The notes under the pieces are model-generated. The model saw nothing but the letters and a program-made list of their open reading frames with translations, ran no database searches and was not told the origin of the DNA. A program made the position numbers and the translations under genes. Source: Cerioporus squamosus (taxonomy: Eukaryota; Basidiomycota; Agaricomycetes; Polyporales; Polyporaceae). Taken from it: DNA of 64,000 bases. Position 1 is the first letter of the stretch; each line of letters opens with the position of its first letter. The stretch lies in contig JABYQS010000129.1 of the NCBI GenBank assembly GCA_022592435.1, forward strand, positions 46,098 to 110,097. The letters are read 5' to 3'. Below, piece after piece: positions 36,080 through 47,110 of the stretch.

Positions 36080-36214
36080 GGTGTCAAGGCTCGAGGGAGT
36101 GGGGTGCTGGTGGAGAGGAGTGCTGAGACGAAGACAGGTGCAAAGGCGAGTGTGCGAGTGCGAGTGCAAGTGCGTCGAGTGCTGCTGCTGATCCTCCTCC
36201 GCAGGTTCGTGGTC

Positions 36215-36221
36215 TTATATA
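36215..36221 (-). promoter_or_regulatory. TATA box of the hydrophobin at 35.6-36.1 kb
   Basis: TATATAA on the minus strand, about 136 bp before the start codon. Confidence 0.45.
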
Positions 36222-36876
36222 TGCGCAGGGGTGGCCCGTGCGCTGTAACCTGTTGCCGCCCCTCTTCACTCTGTGGCTGTTGGTCTCGATTGGCGAGTGA
36301 CGGAGGACTGTGTACCGCCCGACAGCCGACGTCTCCGACGTGTCTGGGGCGGGGCGCGCGTCGGCTGCTGGGCTCATTGTGTCGCTTATGTAGGGTTCAG
36401 TCGGCCTCGGAGTCGACTCGCTGAGCCGCGACCGGAGCCCAGACATCTCTCACATCGCCTGGACTGGGAGCCCTTACCCGCCCAGTGTACGGTGCGTGTT
36501 CTGTCACGGAACGCGTTCATCGACTATGGAGGTCATGCTGGCCACGCTGTACTCACCCAGTAGTACGCGCCACACAACCGTTGGAAGACCAATCTGCATA
36601 TCCCGTCTCTCCAGGTGGATTGCACGCCCAAGGCTATCGTGGGTGTGCCACACTGCCAGTCGATGAGTATGCTCCCTTGCATACCGACTCGGAGGGAGGG
36701 TGAGGTCCTCATCCCCGGGACCGCCGCCGAATAATCTTCTGACCTTGTCTGCAAGTCACTTGTCTGAGTCTCCAGAGCTGTTGGGTCCGTCGCTTGCGTC
36801 ACGAATCTGTCCGAAGCCTACAATGTACCGTATATACATTCTCGTCGCATGGAAAACAAAAGATTGGCATCAAGTA

Positions 36877-36956
36877 AGGTGCTACCAGGGTTCGAACCTG
36901 GGTTACGGGAACATTTATATCAAAATCCCGAGTGATAACCACTACACTATAGCACC
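36877..36956 (-). tRNA. tRNA-Gln (anticodon TTG) with an 8-nt intron
   Basis: The minus strand folds as a cloverleaf. Acceptor stem GGTGCTA pairs with TAGCACC. The D arm contains AGTGGTTATCACT. The anticodon stem CGGGA pairs with TCCCG around TT-TTG-A, an 8-nt intron (TATAAATG) and T. The T arm is CCAGGTTCGAACCCTGG. The intron sits right after the base 3' to the anticodon, the standard place for nuclear tRNA introns. The anticodon TTG reads CAA (Gln). The discriminator base is T. Confidence 0.88.
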
Positions 36957-37651
36957 CTTACGTTCTGAATATTGTGAATACACACCAATGGAAGTGGCAA
37001 AGAAACCATGTTACAGTAAGTTACTAAGTACTTACCATTCATTGATCTGATCTTGCGTTCAACCACCATGCATGTCAGACTTCAGAGTCAGGTTCTCATC
37101 CAAGTCACAGTCATGTCTGTGATATACAGAGGTCGTTACCAAGTCTTTGAGCTTCAAAGCTTTAAGGCTCAGTTCGAGCTTTGCAAAATATCCTAGGCTG
37201 AAGCTCGGTGCGGAACACGGTCTTCTCTGCTAACTGACAGCTGACCGTTTCATAGCCATTGGTATGCGACCGCGGTAGATAGCTCCATGTGCACTCAAAG
37301 ACACGTCTCGTCGCCGGGCTGGCAGTCAAGCTGGTCAAGACCTGCGCTGGAGAGGCGGCCATCAAATACGAGCATTCTCAAGCATCATCACATGGGCGTG
37401 CCGGCTGGTCAAGTGAGCATCCCGCGTCAACTCGGTGACGCATGGAAGCGCGAGAGCAGGCCCTCGAGCCCGCCGCGACGGTCGAAATATCAGAATGACG
37501 ACGGCCAGGGACGATCGCAAGGGATCGAGCTGCGTCGACAGCCTCGCCCATAAATACGCCCACATCCCCGGTGGTCTTCCCCCTGTGCGAGTCCGTGCTT
37601 CTACTGCTATACCTCCACACCGAGTCACGGTCTCACCCTCAGGCCTCAGCC
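36957..37651. other. Intergenic region upstream of the GH31 gene
   Basis: No coding exon recognised. A CATAAATA element at about 37550 could be the TATA box of the alpha-glucosidase, 100 bp before its ATG. Confidence 0.4.
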
Positions 37652-40600
37652 ATGTACGTCCTGGGTGCGGCGCTGAAGTTCGCGCTTCTTAGCCAGCTGG
37701 CGGCGCTGGCAAGCGCCACTGTCACCGACCCGGAGGTCCTCGACGCTTGTCCCGGCTACAAGGCAAAGAACGTCATCAACCTAGGCCATACGCTCTCTGC
37801 GGACTTAGTACTTGGTGGGGAGGCATGTAACGTCTTCGGGCAGGATATCGGGAAGCTGAAGCTTCAGGTCACGTATGAAACCAGTGAGTGCTCCTTCGTA
37901 GTATTCGCATCAGAGAGACGTATGACTACCAGACTCCATGCCACTCAGTGGTTGGCACATACACGCATACGGGCGTTTGAGCCTATGCAAAGCACATCCG
38001 ATTTGTGAAAGTGTCGTCTTGTGGCGACAGGAGGGCTGCGCGGATGACAGAAGGCGGCCTGTCGCGCGCGGGATGCCGCCGCAATGAACGTCGATGACCT
38101 GGAGAACACGCGAGCAACCCGGGATGCGGATCACGTGGTCGTGTAACCCCTCCTGCGATCATGAACGAAGAAGGTCATGTTCGCTCGACCTCCGCGCTGC
38201 ACCCCAGTACAGCACGACCTGCCTCTATTCAAACTCGGCTCCCAACAAGTTCTGGGGACTGTATTGGAACTAGACGAGAGAACTTGTTGCGAGCCGACAT
38301 TGACTGATAAGTCGGTTTCACGTGGCTAGCAGGCCCGAAGACTGCGAGACTGGGATGAGCTTCATAGTTGTGCGACACGCCGCGGGTTCCGTGGAGCGGT
38401 GTAGAGGCAACGAGGCAGTCTAGTCTGCCACTCGTAGAATCCTGGCAGAGGGTCGCGTTTTACGGCTGGTCTACGCCGTGAGCGCATCGCTACAGGGATA
38501 TTCGCGTCGACTGCAACGCCGCGATGATCATAGTTGTGGTCCGAGAGCATCATAACGTAGCTGGTGCCGGTTGCCTTTGCCGCGAAATGATCATTCCCGT
38601 ACGAGTTTCCTGACGTATATTGTTACAGACGACCGCATTCACGTCAAAATCACCGACCCCGCTGACAAGCGATACGAGGTCCCCGACTCCGTTCTTCCGC
38701 GTCCGAAGGCAGACCTTCTGTCGGGACCCCTTACGTCTAAGATCCGATTCAACTACACGACGTCCCCCTTTGCCTTCTCGATCTACCGGGCCTCGACGCA
38801 CGAGGTTCTCTTCTCGACCGCATCGCACCCGATCATATTCGAGCCTCAGTATTTGCGCGTCAAGACGAACCTGCCGGGGAACGCAAACATCTACGGCTTG
38901 GGCGAACACACGGACACCTTCCGCCTCCCGACCCACAACTACACTCGTACGCTGTGGTCCCGCGATGCGTACGGCGTCCCGCAAGGCACGAACCTGTACG
39001 GAAACCACCCGATCTACTTCGAACATCGCACAACCGGCACGCATGGCGTCTTCCTGGCCAACTCGAACGGGATGGACATCAAAATCGACGACGCGGAGGG
39101 CAGTGGCACAACGCTCGAGTACAACGTCATCGGCGGAGTTCTCGACTTCTACTTCCTGGCAGGCAGCGAGAGCGACCCGACTGAGGTTGTGCGTCAATAC
39201 GCAGACGTCGTTGGACTCCCCGCGGAGGTGCCATACTGGTCTTTTGGTCTCCACCAGTGCCGCTTCGGTTATCAGAGTACGTATTATCAAGCTGTGTATC
39301 ACGGTGCAACTCAGCTGACCGTTCTATGTAGACTACATTGACGTCTCCGAGGTCATCACGAACTACTCCGCTGCTGGTATCCCACTCGAGACCATGTGGA
39401 CCGACATCGGTACGTTTCCTACCGCTGTTGTACCTCTCTATGCTGACGACGGTTACAGACTACATGTACAAGCGTCGCATCTTCACTGTTGACCCCGACT
39501 ACTTCCCGCTTGACCGCATGCGCGAGATCGTCGAATACCTCCACTCGCATGGCCAGAAGTTCGGTATGTCAGCTCACCACCCCTCAGTTTGTACGACAAC
39601 TGATAGGGTCTCAGTACTCATGACCGATCCCGCGATCGCACACCTCCCGGGCGAAGGCTACGGGCCGTTTGACCGTGGCACCACGGCTGATGTCTGGCTC
39701 AAGGCCGCGAACGGCAGCAGCCCGTTCCTCGGCGCTGTCTGGCCTGGCGTTACTGTCTTCCCAGACTGGTTCAATCCGAAGACTCAGGAGTAAGTGCCTC
39801 GCTGAGAACCGCAACTGTTTGCTCATACTTCGCTCGACAGCTTCTGGAACAACGAATTCCAGCTCTTTTACAACCCGGACACTGGGCTCGACATCGATGG
39901 CGCTTGGATCGACATGAACGAGCCCTCTAGCGTGTGTATTGCTTCTTCCATCTTCTGGACTGATTGGATGACTGTTTCCCTTGGCTTAGTTCTGCAACTA
40001 CCCGTGCACGGACCCCTTCGAGCAGGCAAAGGAGCAGGATCTGCCGCCTGCGCGCACTACATCACCTCCCGACCCCAACGCACCCATTTTCGGTCAGCAA
40101 CCTTTGTCGTCCCGGCGCAATGTGAAGCGCGTCGACCACAGCGGCGAGGACGTGCAAACACCGCCTTATGCGATCGCAAACTTCGCTGGCACTGGCGCCC
40201 TCTCCGACAAGACCGCCTACGTGAGCACTGCCCCGCATGCCAGTCTTACCGTAGCTGACTCTCCTTCGCCAGACCGACGCCCTTCACTCCAATGGCCTCA
40301 TCGAGTATGACACTCACAACCTCTACGGCACGATGATGTCTACTGCAACGCACAACGCGATGCTCGCCCGCCGACCCGGCCTACGCACGCTCGTGATCAC
40401 CCGCTCGACCTTCGCTGGTGCTGGCACGCGTGTTGGGAAGTGGCTCGGGGACAACTTCAGCGAGTGGAGCCACTACAAGCAGTCGATCTCTGGCATCCTT
40501 AGCATGGCGGGCATCTACCACGTCCCCATGGTCGGCGCCGACATCTGTGGCTACGCTGAGAATACCACCGAGACCCTTTGCGCGCGCTGGGCGATGCTGG

Positions 40601-41468
40601 GCGCGTTCTACCCCTTTATGCGCAACGTGAGTCATCTGTCCGAGTCTGCACGCCTTCGCCGCACCATACTGACGCACCTATGCTGCAGCACAACGCGGAC
40701 ACGTCCATCAGCCAGGAATTCTACCGCTGGCCGACGACGACGCAGGCGGCGAAGAACGCACTGGACATCCGCTACCGCCTCATGGACTATCTCTACACGT
40801 CCTTCCACCAGGCCAAGCTCGACGGCACGCCTGTGCTCAGTCCGCTCTGGTACCAGTTCCCGAAGGACGCGAACACGTTCGCCATCGACACGCAGTTCTT
40901 CTTCGGCCCGTCCATCCTCGTCTCGCCCGTGATCGAGGAGAACTCGACCTCCGTCGACGTCTACTACCCGAACGAGCTCTTCTACGACTTCCACACGCTC
41001 GCGGCCACGCAGGGCGGCAGCGCGACGACGCTCACGAACGTCAACTTCACCACGATCCCCGTCTCGATCAAGGGCGGGGGTGTCCTCCCGCTCCGCACGA
41101 GCAGCGCGATGACGACGACGGAGCTGCGCAAGACGGACTTTGAGCTCGTCGTCGCGCCCTCGGCGAAGGGCACCGCGTTTGGCTCGCTGTACCTCGACGA
41201 CGGCGTCTCGATCACGCAGAAGCGCACGACGACCGTGGACTTTGCGTACAAGGGCGGCAAGCTCACCGTCAAGGGGTCGTTTGGATACCCGACGGGCGTG
41301 AACGTCTCGCGCGTGCGCTTTGCGAACACGAAGAGCGCGCCGAAGATCGTTAAGCTGAACGGGAAGGCGGTGAGCGCGGACAAGGTCGCGTTTGATAGCA
41401 CGACGGACGTGCTCGAGGTGACCTTGGGCATCCCCTTCAAGTCGAGCTTCACGGTCGAGCTTGACTGA
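37652..41468 (+). CDS. GH31 alpha-glucosidase, secreted, 897 aa
   Basis: Nine exons close exactly in frame (37652-37883, 38629-39276, 39332-39409, 39459-39563, 39615-39789, 39841-39931, 39990-40220, 40273-40626, 40689-41468). The N-terminus [20 protein letters not shown] is a signal peptide. The N-terminal beta-sandwich includes [15 protein letters not shown]. The catalytic barrel has [12 protein letters not shown], the nucleophile motif [11 protein letters not shown] and the acid/base region [11 protein letters not shown]. Established activity: release of glucose from the non-reducing ends of maltose, starch or related alpha-glucosides outside the cell. Intron 1 is 745 nt against about 50-60 nt for the others and holds a hairpin. 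No damage was seen. Confidence 0.95.
38236..38298. repeat. 19-bp inverted repeat within GH31 intron 1
   Basis: Arms 38236-38254 (TCGGCTCCCAACAAGTTCT) and 38280-38298 are inverted with one mismatch and separated by 25 bases. It lies in the enlarged first intron, so it may mark an inserted element. Confidence 0.6.
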
Positions 41469-42253
41469 GTTGACTCGATGCCGGTGTATGCAGATCTCTA
41501 TTTCAAGTTGTTGACTGCCAAGTACTGTACTTACCGCTGTCAACCTCAGGCTGCTACATAAGTGCCCTGAATTTCAGTGCAACGGCGATTACTTAGCATC
41601 TATGCCCTCAGACAGATCCAGTCGAACAAGCTCGGACAAGAGATCATGTACGGACTCGGACACTTGAGCAGACACGCGCTTCCCGCTCACTGAGGACCCG
41701 CTTGGCAACCGGGTTCAGAGTGGGTTGAGACTCTTGAGAGTCGGGAAAGTCGGTTTGCCCAGGTTTGCCCGTCAAAAAGTCCTAGCCGCCCGTACTCCAA
41801 ACCATCACGAGAAGGTTTTGGCAGGCAAGCCGACTCCCAACCCACTCTTAACCCGGTTGCCAAGCGGGGCCTCAAGGTTCGATTGTAACGTGCCGAAGGA
41901 CATCTTCAGTACCCCTGCCCGCAGTTGTACACATATCCCGATCGCAATCCCCAGGCGAATCGTTGACGAGGTATTGTTTACGTATACTGCGCCTTCAGAG
42001 CTACGAGAGACCGAGCAGGGGGTGCGCGTTGTGAGGTGGCCTCAGCCTGAGGTCTGTCAAGACGTCCCAGATTCTGTAGCACATGCGTCACCGTGGTTTG
42101 AGCTGGTGCGGAAGCCACGGCCGCCGGCGCGACCGCCTCCTCCTCCTCCAGGCTCCTCTTCACTCATATTCCGGTCGGCGATGTTGTCTCCTTTATAACG
42201 AATGGCAGATGGTACTGCCTGTAAGCACCTGAATCAGTACTGAAGGACGCAAT
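41469..42253. other. Intergenic region with a MITE-like element
   Basis: It holds the inverted-repeat element at 41691-41874 and, near its end, a TTATAA box (about 42193-42198) for the SDR gene. Otherwise no gene is seen. Confidence 0.45.
41691..41874. mobile_element. MITE-like element with ~38-bp terminal inverted repeats
   Basis: The left end begins TGAGGACCCGCTTGGCAACC and the right end, read on the minus strand, begins TGAGGCCCCGCTTGGCAACC. The match continues through GGGTT(C/A)AGAGTGGGTTG. The total length is 184 bp with no coding capacity. No clear target-site duplication is visible in the flanks, so the class is not assigned. Confidence 0.55.
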
Positions 42254-43384
42254 ATGGCTTCCACACCTACCCACAACAACTCGCGCGTCTGGCTAGGTGC
42301 GTTAAGTTCGCTGATCCATTCAAGGTCAACGTCACTGTACGTTCACCACTCACACAACCTCTACAGTCACCGGAAGCTCCTCCGGCCTCGGACTCGCCCT
42401 CGTGAAGGAACTCCTCGCCACGGGAGAACGCGTTGTCGCGACGCTCCGCAAGCCCGCCGCCATTACATCGCTCTCGGAGAAGTACCCATCCTCCCAGCTG
42501 CTCGTCCAGCAGCTAGACGTCACCGACGAAGCACAAGTCAAGGCCGTCTTCGAGGCCACTCGAACGCATTTTGGCAGGCTCGACGTCGTCGTGAACAACG
42601 CGGGGTATGGGATGCAGGGCGAGTTCGAGACGTTCCCTGAAGACGCGGCGAGGGCGATAATAGAGGTGTTATTCTGGGGCCCCGTGCGTATATGCCGGGA
42701 GGTACGTGCAGCCGCGTGTCCCGATCGGAGAATGACAGGCCCGTGCTTACGACTCTTCTCTGCGTCTGCGGCTCTCAGGCCATCAGGTTCATGCGTGAAG
42801 TCAACCCTCCAGGACAGGGCGGGCGCATCTTGAACATCTCCTCTATGGGCGGGTTCGTCGGCTACCCCACGGGATGCTTCTACCACGCCGGAAAGTTCGG
42901 TCAGTCTTCATCACGCGCATCCTCCTGTCTGTCGAATACCACTGCTCACTTCAAGCTTGCCTCTGTAGCACTCGAAGGTGTCACCGAGTCCTTCGCGAAA
43001 GAGCTCCTCCCCGAATGGAACATCAAGGCCACCATCATTGAGCCCGGCACGTTCCGCACGGCCTTCAAAGACCAAGGTGCTCTCGTGCGCACGCCTATCG
43101 CACCCCCTTACAACAAGCCGCACGCCCAGAGCGTTTTCATTCGGCAGATGATGGACCAGCCGTGGCTAGGAGACGCCGCGAAGGCAGCCAAAGCGATGGT
43201 GCAAATCGCAGGCTTCGAGAACCCGCCGATGCGGATCCAGCTGGGGACGGACGCTTTTATGGCCGTGAAGATCAAGGCGGAACGCACGATCCGGGATGCG
43301 GAGCGGTGGGAGGAGATATCGCACTCGACCAACGTCGATGGTATTGCGAAGGAGACAATCATGGAGAACTTCGCGCTTCAGTAG
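42254..43384 (+). CDS. Short-chain dehydrogenase/reductase, third paralogue, 304 aa
   Basis: Exons 42254-42296, 42367-42701, 42779-42899 and 42969-43384 close in frame. The first three exon lengths (43, 335, 121 nt) are identical to those of the SDR in duplication copy A. The start is MASTPTHNNSRVWL. Motifs: VTGSSSGLGLAL, QQLDVTDEAQV, VVVNNAGYGMQG, LNISSMGGFVGYP (Ser), FYHAGK (YxxxK), and a C-terminal substrate-side region IIEPGTFRTAFKDQGALV. It is an NAD(P)-dependent oxidoreductase of unknown substrate. It is convergent with the P450 gene, 306 bp between stops. Confidence 0.93.
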
Positions 43385-43690
43385 AGTAAGTAGTACTGTC
43401 AGAGTAGCAGCCCAGGCTTGCCGGTGGCAGTGACTAGTTGATACACAGATCTTCCCACGACTAGTATAGGCAAGTCTCCTGTTGATTGTCTGTTTATCCA
43501 GTAAGTATTCGACCTTATCCGACTCGTACAAGTTGATGCTCTCTATCAGATACAGTAAAGCAGGTGGTGAGTGGTCTGCGACGTGAGTGGGGGGTTGCGC
43601 GACTATAAGTTATCGTCCAATGATGCAAGCGATGATGAGTAGAGAGAGGTAGGAGCAGGGGTATATGAGTTCCAGGAGACAAGTAGTTGA

Positions 43691-45993
43691 CTAGATGTGT
43701 GTCACTTTGAGAAGCATTTCCGGTCTGGTGCTTACCGTGCCCATGGTCGGGTACGAGACAGCCGACGTTTTCCAGACGATAGGTTTGTCGGTAAGCTCGA
43801 ATCTGAACCTGGAAAGGAGGACCGAAAGGATGACCTCTGCCAGTCTCATCAGCACTGTCACGTCTAGACGTATACGAGCTCAACACGTAGTGATTCTGAA
43901 CGACTTACTTATCTCAAGCTGAGCGAATTTGAACCCGCTAATTAGGTTGTTTAAAATGTGCAGGTCTGGATAACGTATTATCACTCACATGCACGACTTG
44001 CTCCCGCCAGAGAACGTCATCCTGGAAGCTTTGATCAGCGCAGCTCGAGCAAGACAATACGACGCGACTCGTGACTCACAAGGGCGAGTATACACCAGGG
44101 ATTCGTACTTCCTCGAGCTCGGCAGGGAGCTGTTCAAGCCAACGCTCCGGTCGCCACTCCATCGCATCTTCGCCCCAGAGCGCCTTGTTGCAGTTACTCG
44201 CCCGGATTGCCGCGATGATGAATGTGCCCTTGGGGACAGGTATCTCAGTAATCAGAGAGCCGTCCTTGCCGCGCACGGGCCACTGCAACGGCAGGACGAC
44301 GTCCCTCGTAGGTCTGACGATAGCGAACGATCAGTGCTTGGTATGATGGAACATAGTAACAGATGCTAACCGGCGCATCAAGAGGGGTACCGGCGGGTAC
44401 AGACGCAGTGTCTCGCGACAAATTGCGTCAAGGTACGGCAGCTTGACTAGGTCGTCGTAGGATATGTCGGATCCTTCGTCATCCGGGCTGGAACAGCCCC
44501 GAGCTTCTCGTATCTCCGTGCGCAGATTTTCCTGGACCGACGGATGCTGGGCAAGAAGATGAAGGATACGGGAGAGTGCGTTCGATGTGGTATCCATGCC
44601 GGCAAGGATGAACGTCCTTATAGAGAGTTATCGCCGTGCGAAGGGGACGGAGTCGAGATTGGTACGCACGACATTTGGGCGACTAGCTCTTCGTCAGTCA
44701 GCTTCTCCGCATCCGAAACGCTAGTATTATCCTTGACTAGCGATGAATGAGATCGAGGGCAATGGGATGATGCGTCGAGATGGACTTACGAAGGACACTC
44801 ATGATATCCTTCCCCTCGCCGACTCGCTGAACCATTTCCACGTCTCCCTCAGCCAAGGCCTTCTTCTTCTCGTCGATGATCTCCTGCGAGCGGCGCGCCA
44901 TAGTCTCTGAGATATCGAGCATGCGTTGAAGATCCGCAGAGGGATAGCGGCGGAGAATGGACCGTATGGTGGACACGGACAGGTAGTTTGAGCATAATGC
45001 AATGATGGTGCCCAGCAGCGGGAGGCGACTGGTGAGTAAGGGACTGCAGCAATATCAATATTAGCGGGCGATAGACCGAAGACAGCTATTGAGACGTACA
45101 AGAACATCTTGATGACCTCACCGAATGCGTCCGAGGAGTCGTCGGCGAAATTCTCGAATGAATACCCGAGCCCGGCTTGTCCAAGCATCTCCAGCGTCGT
45201 CCTGGACATCCACCCGTTGACGTCGACTTCCTCGGAAACCTTATTCGCTCGAGCCTCGAGGGCTCGCCGTAGCTGCGCCAAGCAAGGTCGAGTTCGGTAT
45301 ACCTTCTCTACAGCCAAAAAGACGTGGCGTACCTTATGTGCGATATCGTAGAAAATGTGGGTCATTCTGCGCAGATGCGCAGCGGAGAAGACGGGATTAA
45401 GTATCTTGCGTTGACGTCGATGCTGACTGCCCTCCGTGGTAAGTACGCTGGGTCCGAGTAAAAAGTGAAGATCGCTGGACAGAGAAGAATGGGTATGTGA
45501 GCTCGATACCAACGCAGACAAGGTGAAGACGCACTTCGAAGGGTTGAGGTCATGCGGGAAGTAGTCCGCATCCTTAACGAGGACGCTGTGTAGGGCCTTC
45601 GGGTCAAACAGATTCAGCATCCGTATCTGCCAAAAGGATATCATATCAGCACGATTGACGGTGAAGGGCAAAATAGCATCATGAAAACATACGCCTAGAT
45701 TCCAGGCAATACAGCTGCCGGTCCATACGTTTCCGCGAGATCCTGCATCCGCTTCCCGGCTGCCTCAGCATCTGGTATCTTCGTGAGGTTCTCTGCGGGG
45801 GTCGATGTATCAGATATGTAATAATAGCTTCGTGACGCAACGTCAATTATGCAAACATACTCATACTGAATGAACGAGGCTCGGGTCCTGGAAGGTTGTC
45901 TAAAGGGGAGCGCATCGAGGACTGGCACCTCTTGCGCCAGAGCGCAACGGCCAAGAGAGCGCAGACCGCAACTCCTAGCTTGGATAGCGACAT
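43691..45993 (-). CDS. Cytochrome P450 monooxygenase
   Basis: The N-terminus MSLSKLGVAVCALLAVALWR is a membrane anchor followed by basic residues and the proline hinge LDNLPGPEPRSF. Middle exons give NLTKIPDAEAAGKRMQDLAE, DPKALHSVLVKDADYFPHDL, LLGPSVLTTEGSQHRRQRKI (C-helix HRRQRK) and the I-helix region FILAGMDTTSNALSRIL. The ExxR motif is RETLR in DAICRETLRLYPPVPLLMRR. The heme-binding loop is MTFSGGSKSCIGFKFAQLEI (FxxGxxxCIG). The gene ends TMGTVSTRPEMLLKVTHI, stop 43691-43693. About a dozen introns are spread through the gene. It is ER-anchored and uses a P450 reductase. The CYP family is not assigned. Confidence 0.92.
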
Positions 45994-47110
45994 TTGGGAG
46001 GAAGGGTGTTGATATGTGGGACTCTTGTGAGATTTCGTAGCATGGAACGGGAGCGTTCATATAACCCCTGCTGAAAAGGACGTGATTAGCGCTTCGAAGT
46101 TCCGTCTTTCGGCGGCGTGCGGTTCACGACGGTACCGAACCTATGTACCTCCTGACATCCATCTCTTCCCAAGCTCTGGTTGGTCCGCATGACTCGCTAT
46201 GGCTCCTCGCTCGATCGTCCCCAAGGTCGCCGTATGCCCAGGATCAATCACTACCGCGCGAGCACAACACCCGAGCCCGTCGCGACGGAGGAGCAGCACG
46301 GGTTATGTGTCTGCCGCAATGCACATGGCAAGTAATATGATAGGTCTCCCTGGTCGATGCATTCTTGCCCGAAGACGAGTGTAGTGAATTGGAGGAGGAG
46401 GAGGACGTAAGTCTTGCGGGAAGCAAGCACGTAGATCTATGCAAGATCTACGTGCTGTACAGCCACGGTTCACATGGCTGCAGTAAAGTGACCTTGGAGG
46501 CTTGGCAATTGGCTCTCCAATAGCAGAGGTTCGATTGCCAGCCAGCGTAGGCCAAGCGTTCCTTCCTCAAACTCTGAGGCAAGGATTCGGTTCAGGGCAG
46601 CCAGCATTCAAGAACAAGAACAATACCTACTAGCATACGACGTCGGAGCCCAGAGTTGCGATTCCAGTCCATGACGGCCGGGATCGCGTCGCTGATTCGT
46701 CAATTGGCGAGATCGGAGAGGAGCCGGCAATCTATGTTGCGTGAAGTCTATGGCAGGCACGCAGAATACTGAACGAAGCGGCAGGTGAGCGGGAAGTGCA
46801 AGAGTGTGTGAAGTGTCTTCCTGGCGCGAAAGCGGGGTTTAGTCCGTGTCTTCGGGTGTATGTTGTACTTCGATATCTCGAAGGACAAGAGGTCAGCACG
46901 AGAATTCCACTATCGTATGTATGGAAGGACTCACTCGACTCGTAAATTTTGTATGGGGAGAAGGTCCGACGGACTAGTCACTCCTCCGTCGGAGAAAGAT
47001 GAAAGCATTCCATTGGCAAAACACGACAACAAGATAGCATGTACACACATTCCCCGCGATTTATAACGGATCGGAAAGATACAAACAGCACGCGCGATGC
47101 GTGTTCATGC
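45994..47110. other. Intergenic region, no gene recognised
   Basis: About 1.1 kb between the starts/ends of two minus-strand genes. It contains a perfect 12-bp inverted repeat at 46426-46456 and a short T-arm-like GGTTCGATTG near 46530 that does not form a tRNA. Confidence 0.45.
46426..46456. repeat. Perfect 12-bp inverted repeat
   Basis: AGCACGTAGATC, seven bases, then GATCTACGTGCT. It is intergenic, upstream of the P450 gene. Confidence 0.7.

Noticed and set aside
41978..42163. Minus-strand frame starting MKRSLEEEEAVAPAAVASAP
   Set aside because: Reasonable composition at first, but it stops without a donor and lies in the promoter of the SDR gene; no family.
46480..46560. tRNA-like stretch with AGAGGTTCGATTG
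   Set aside because: It has a T-loop-like sequence only; no acceptor or anticodon stem can be formed.
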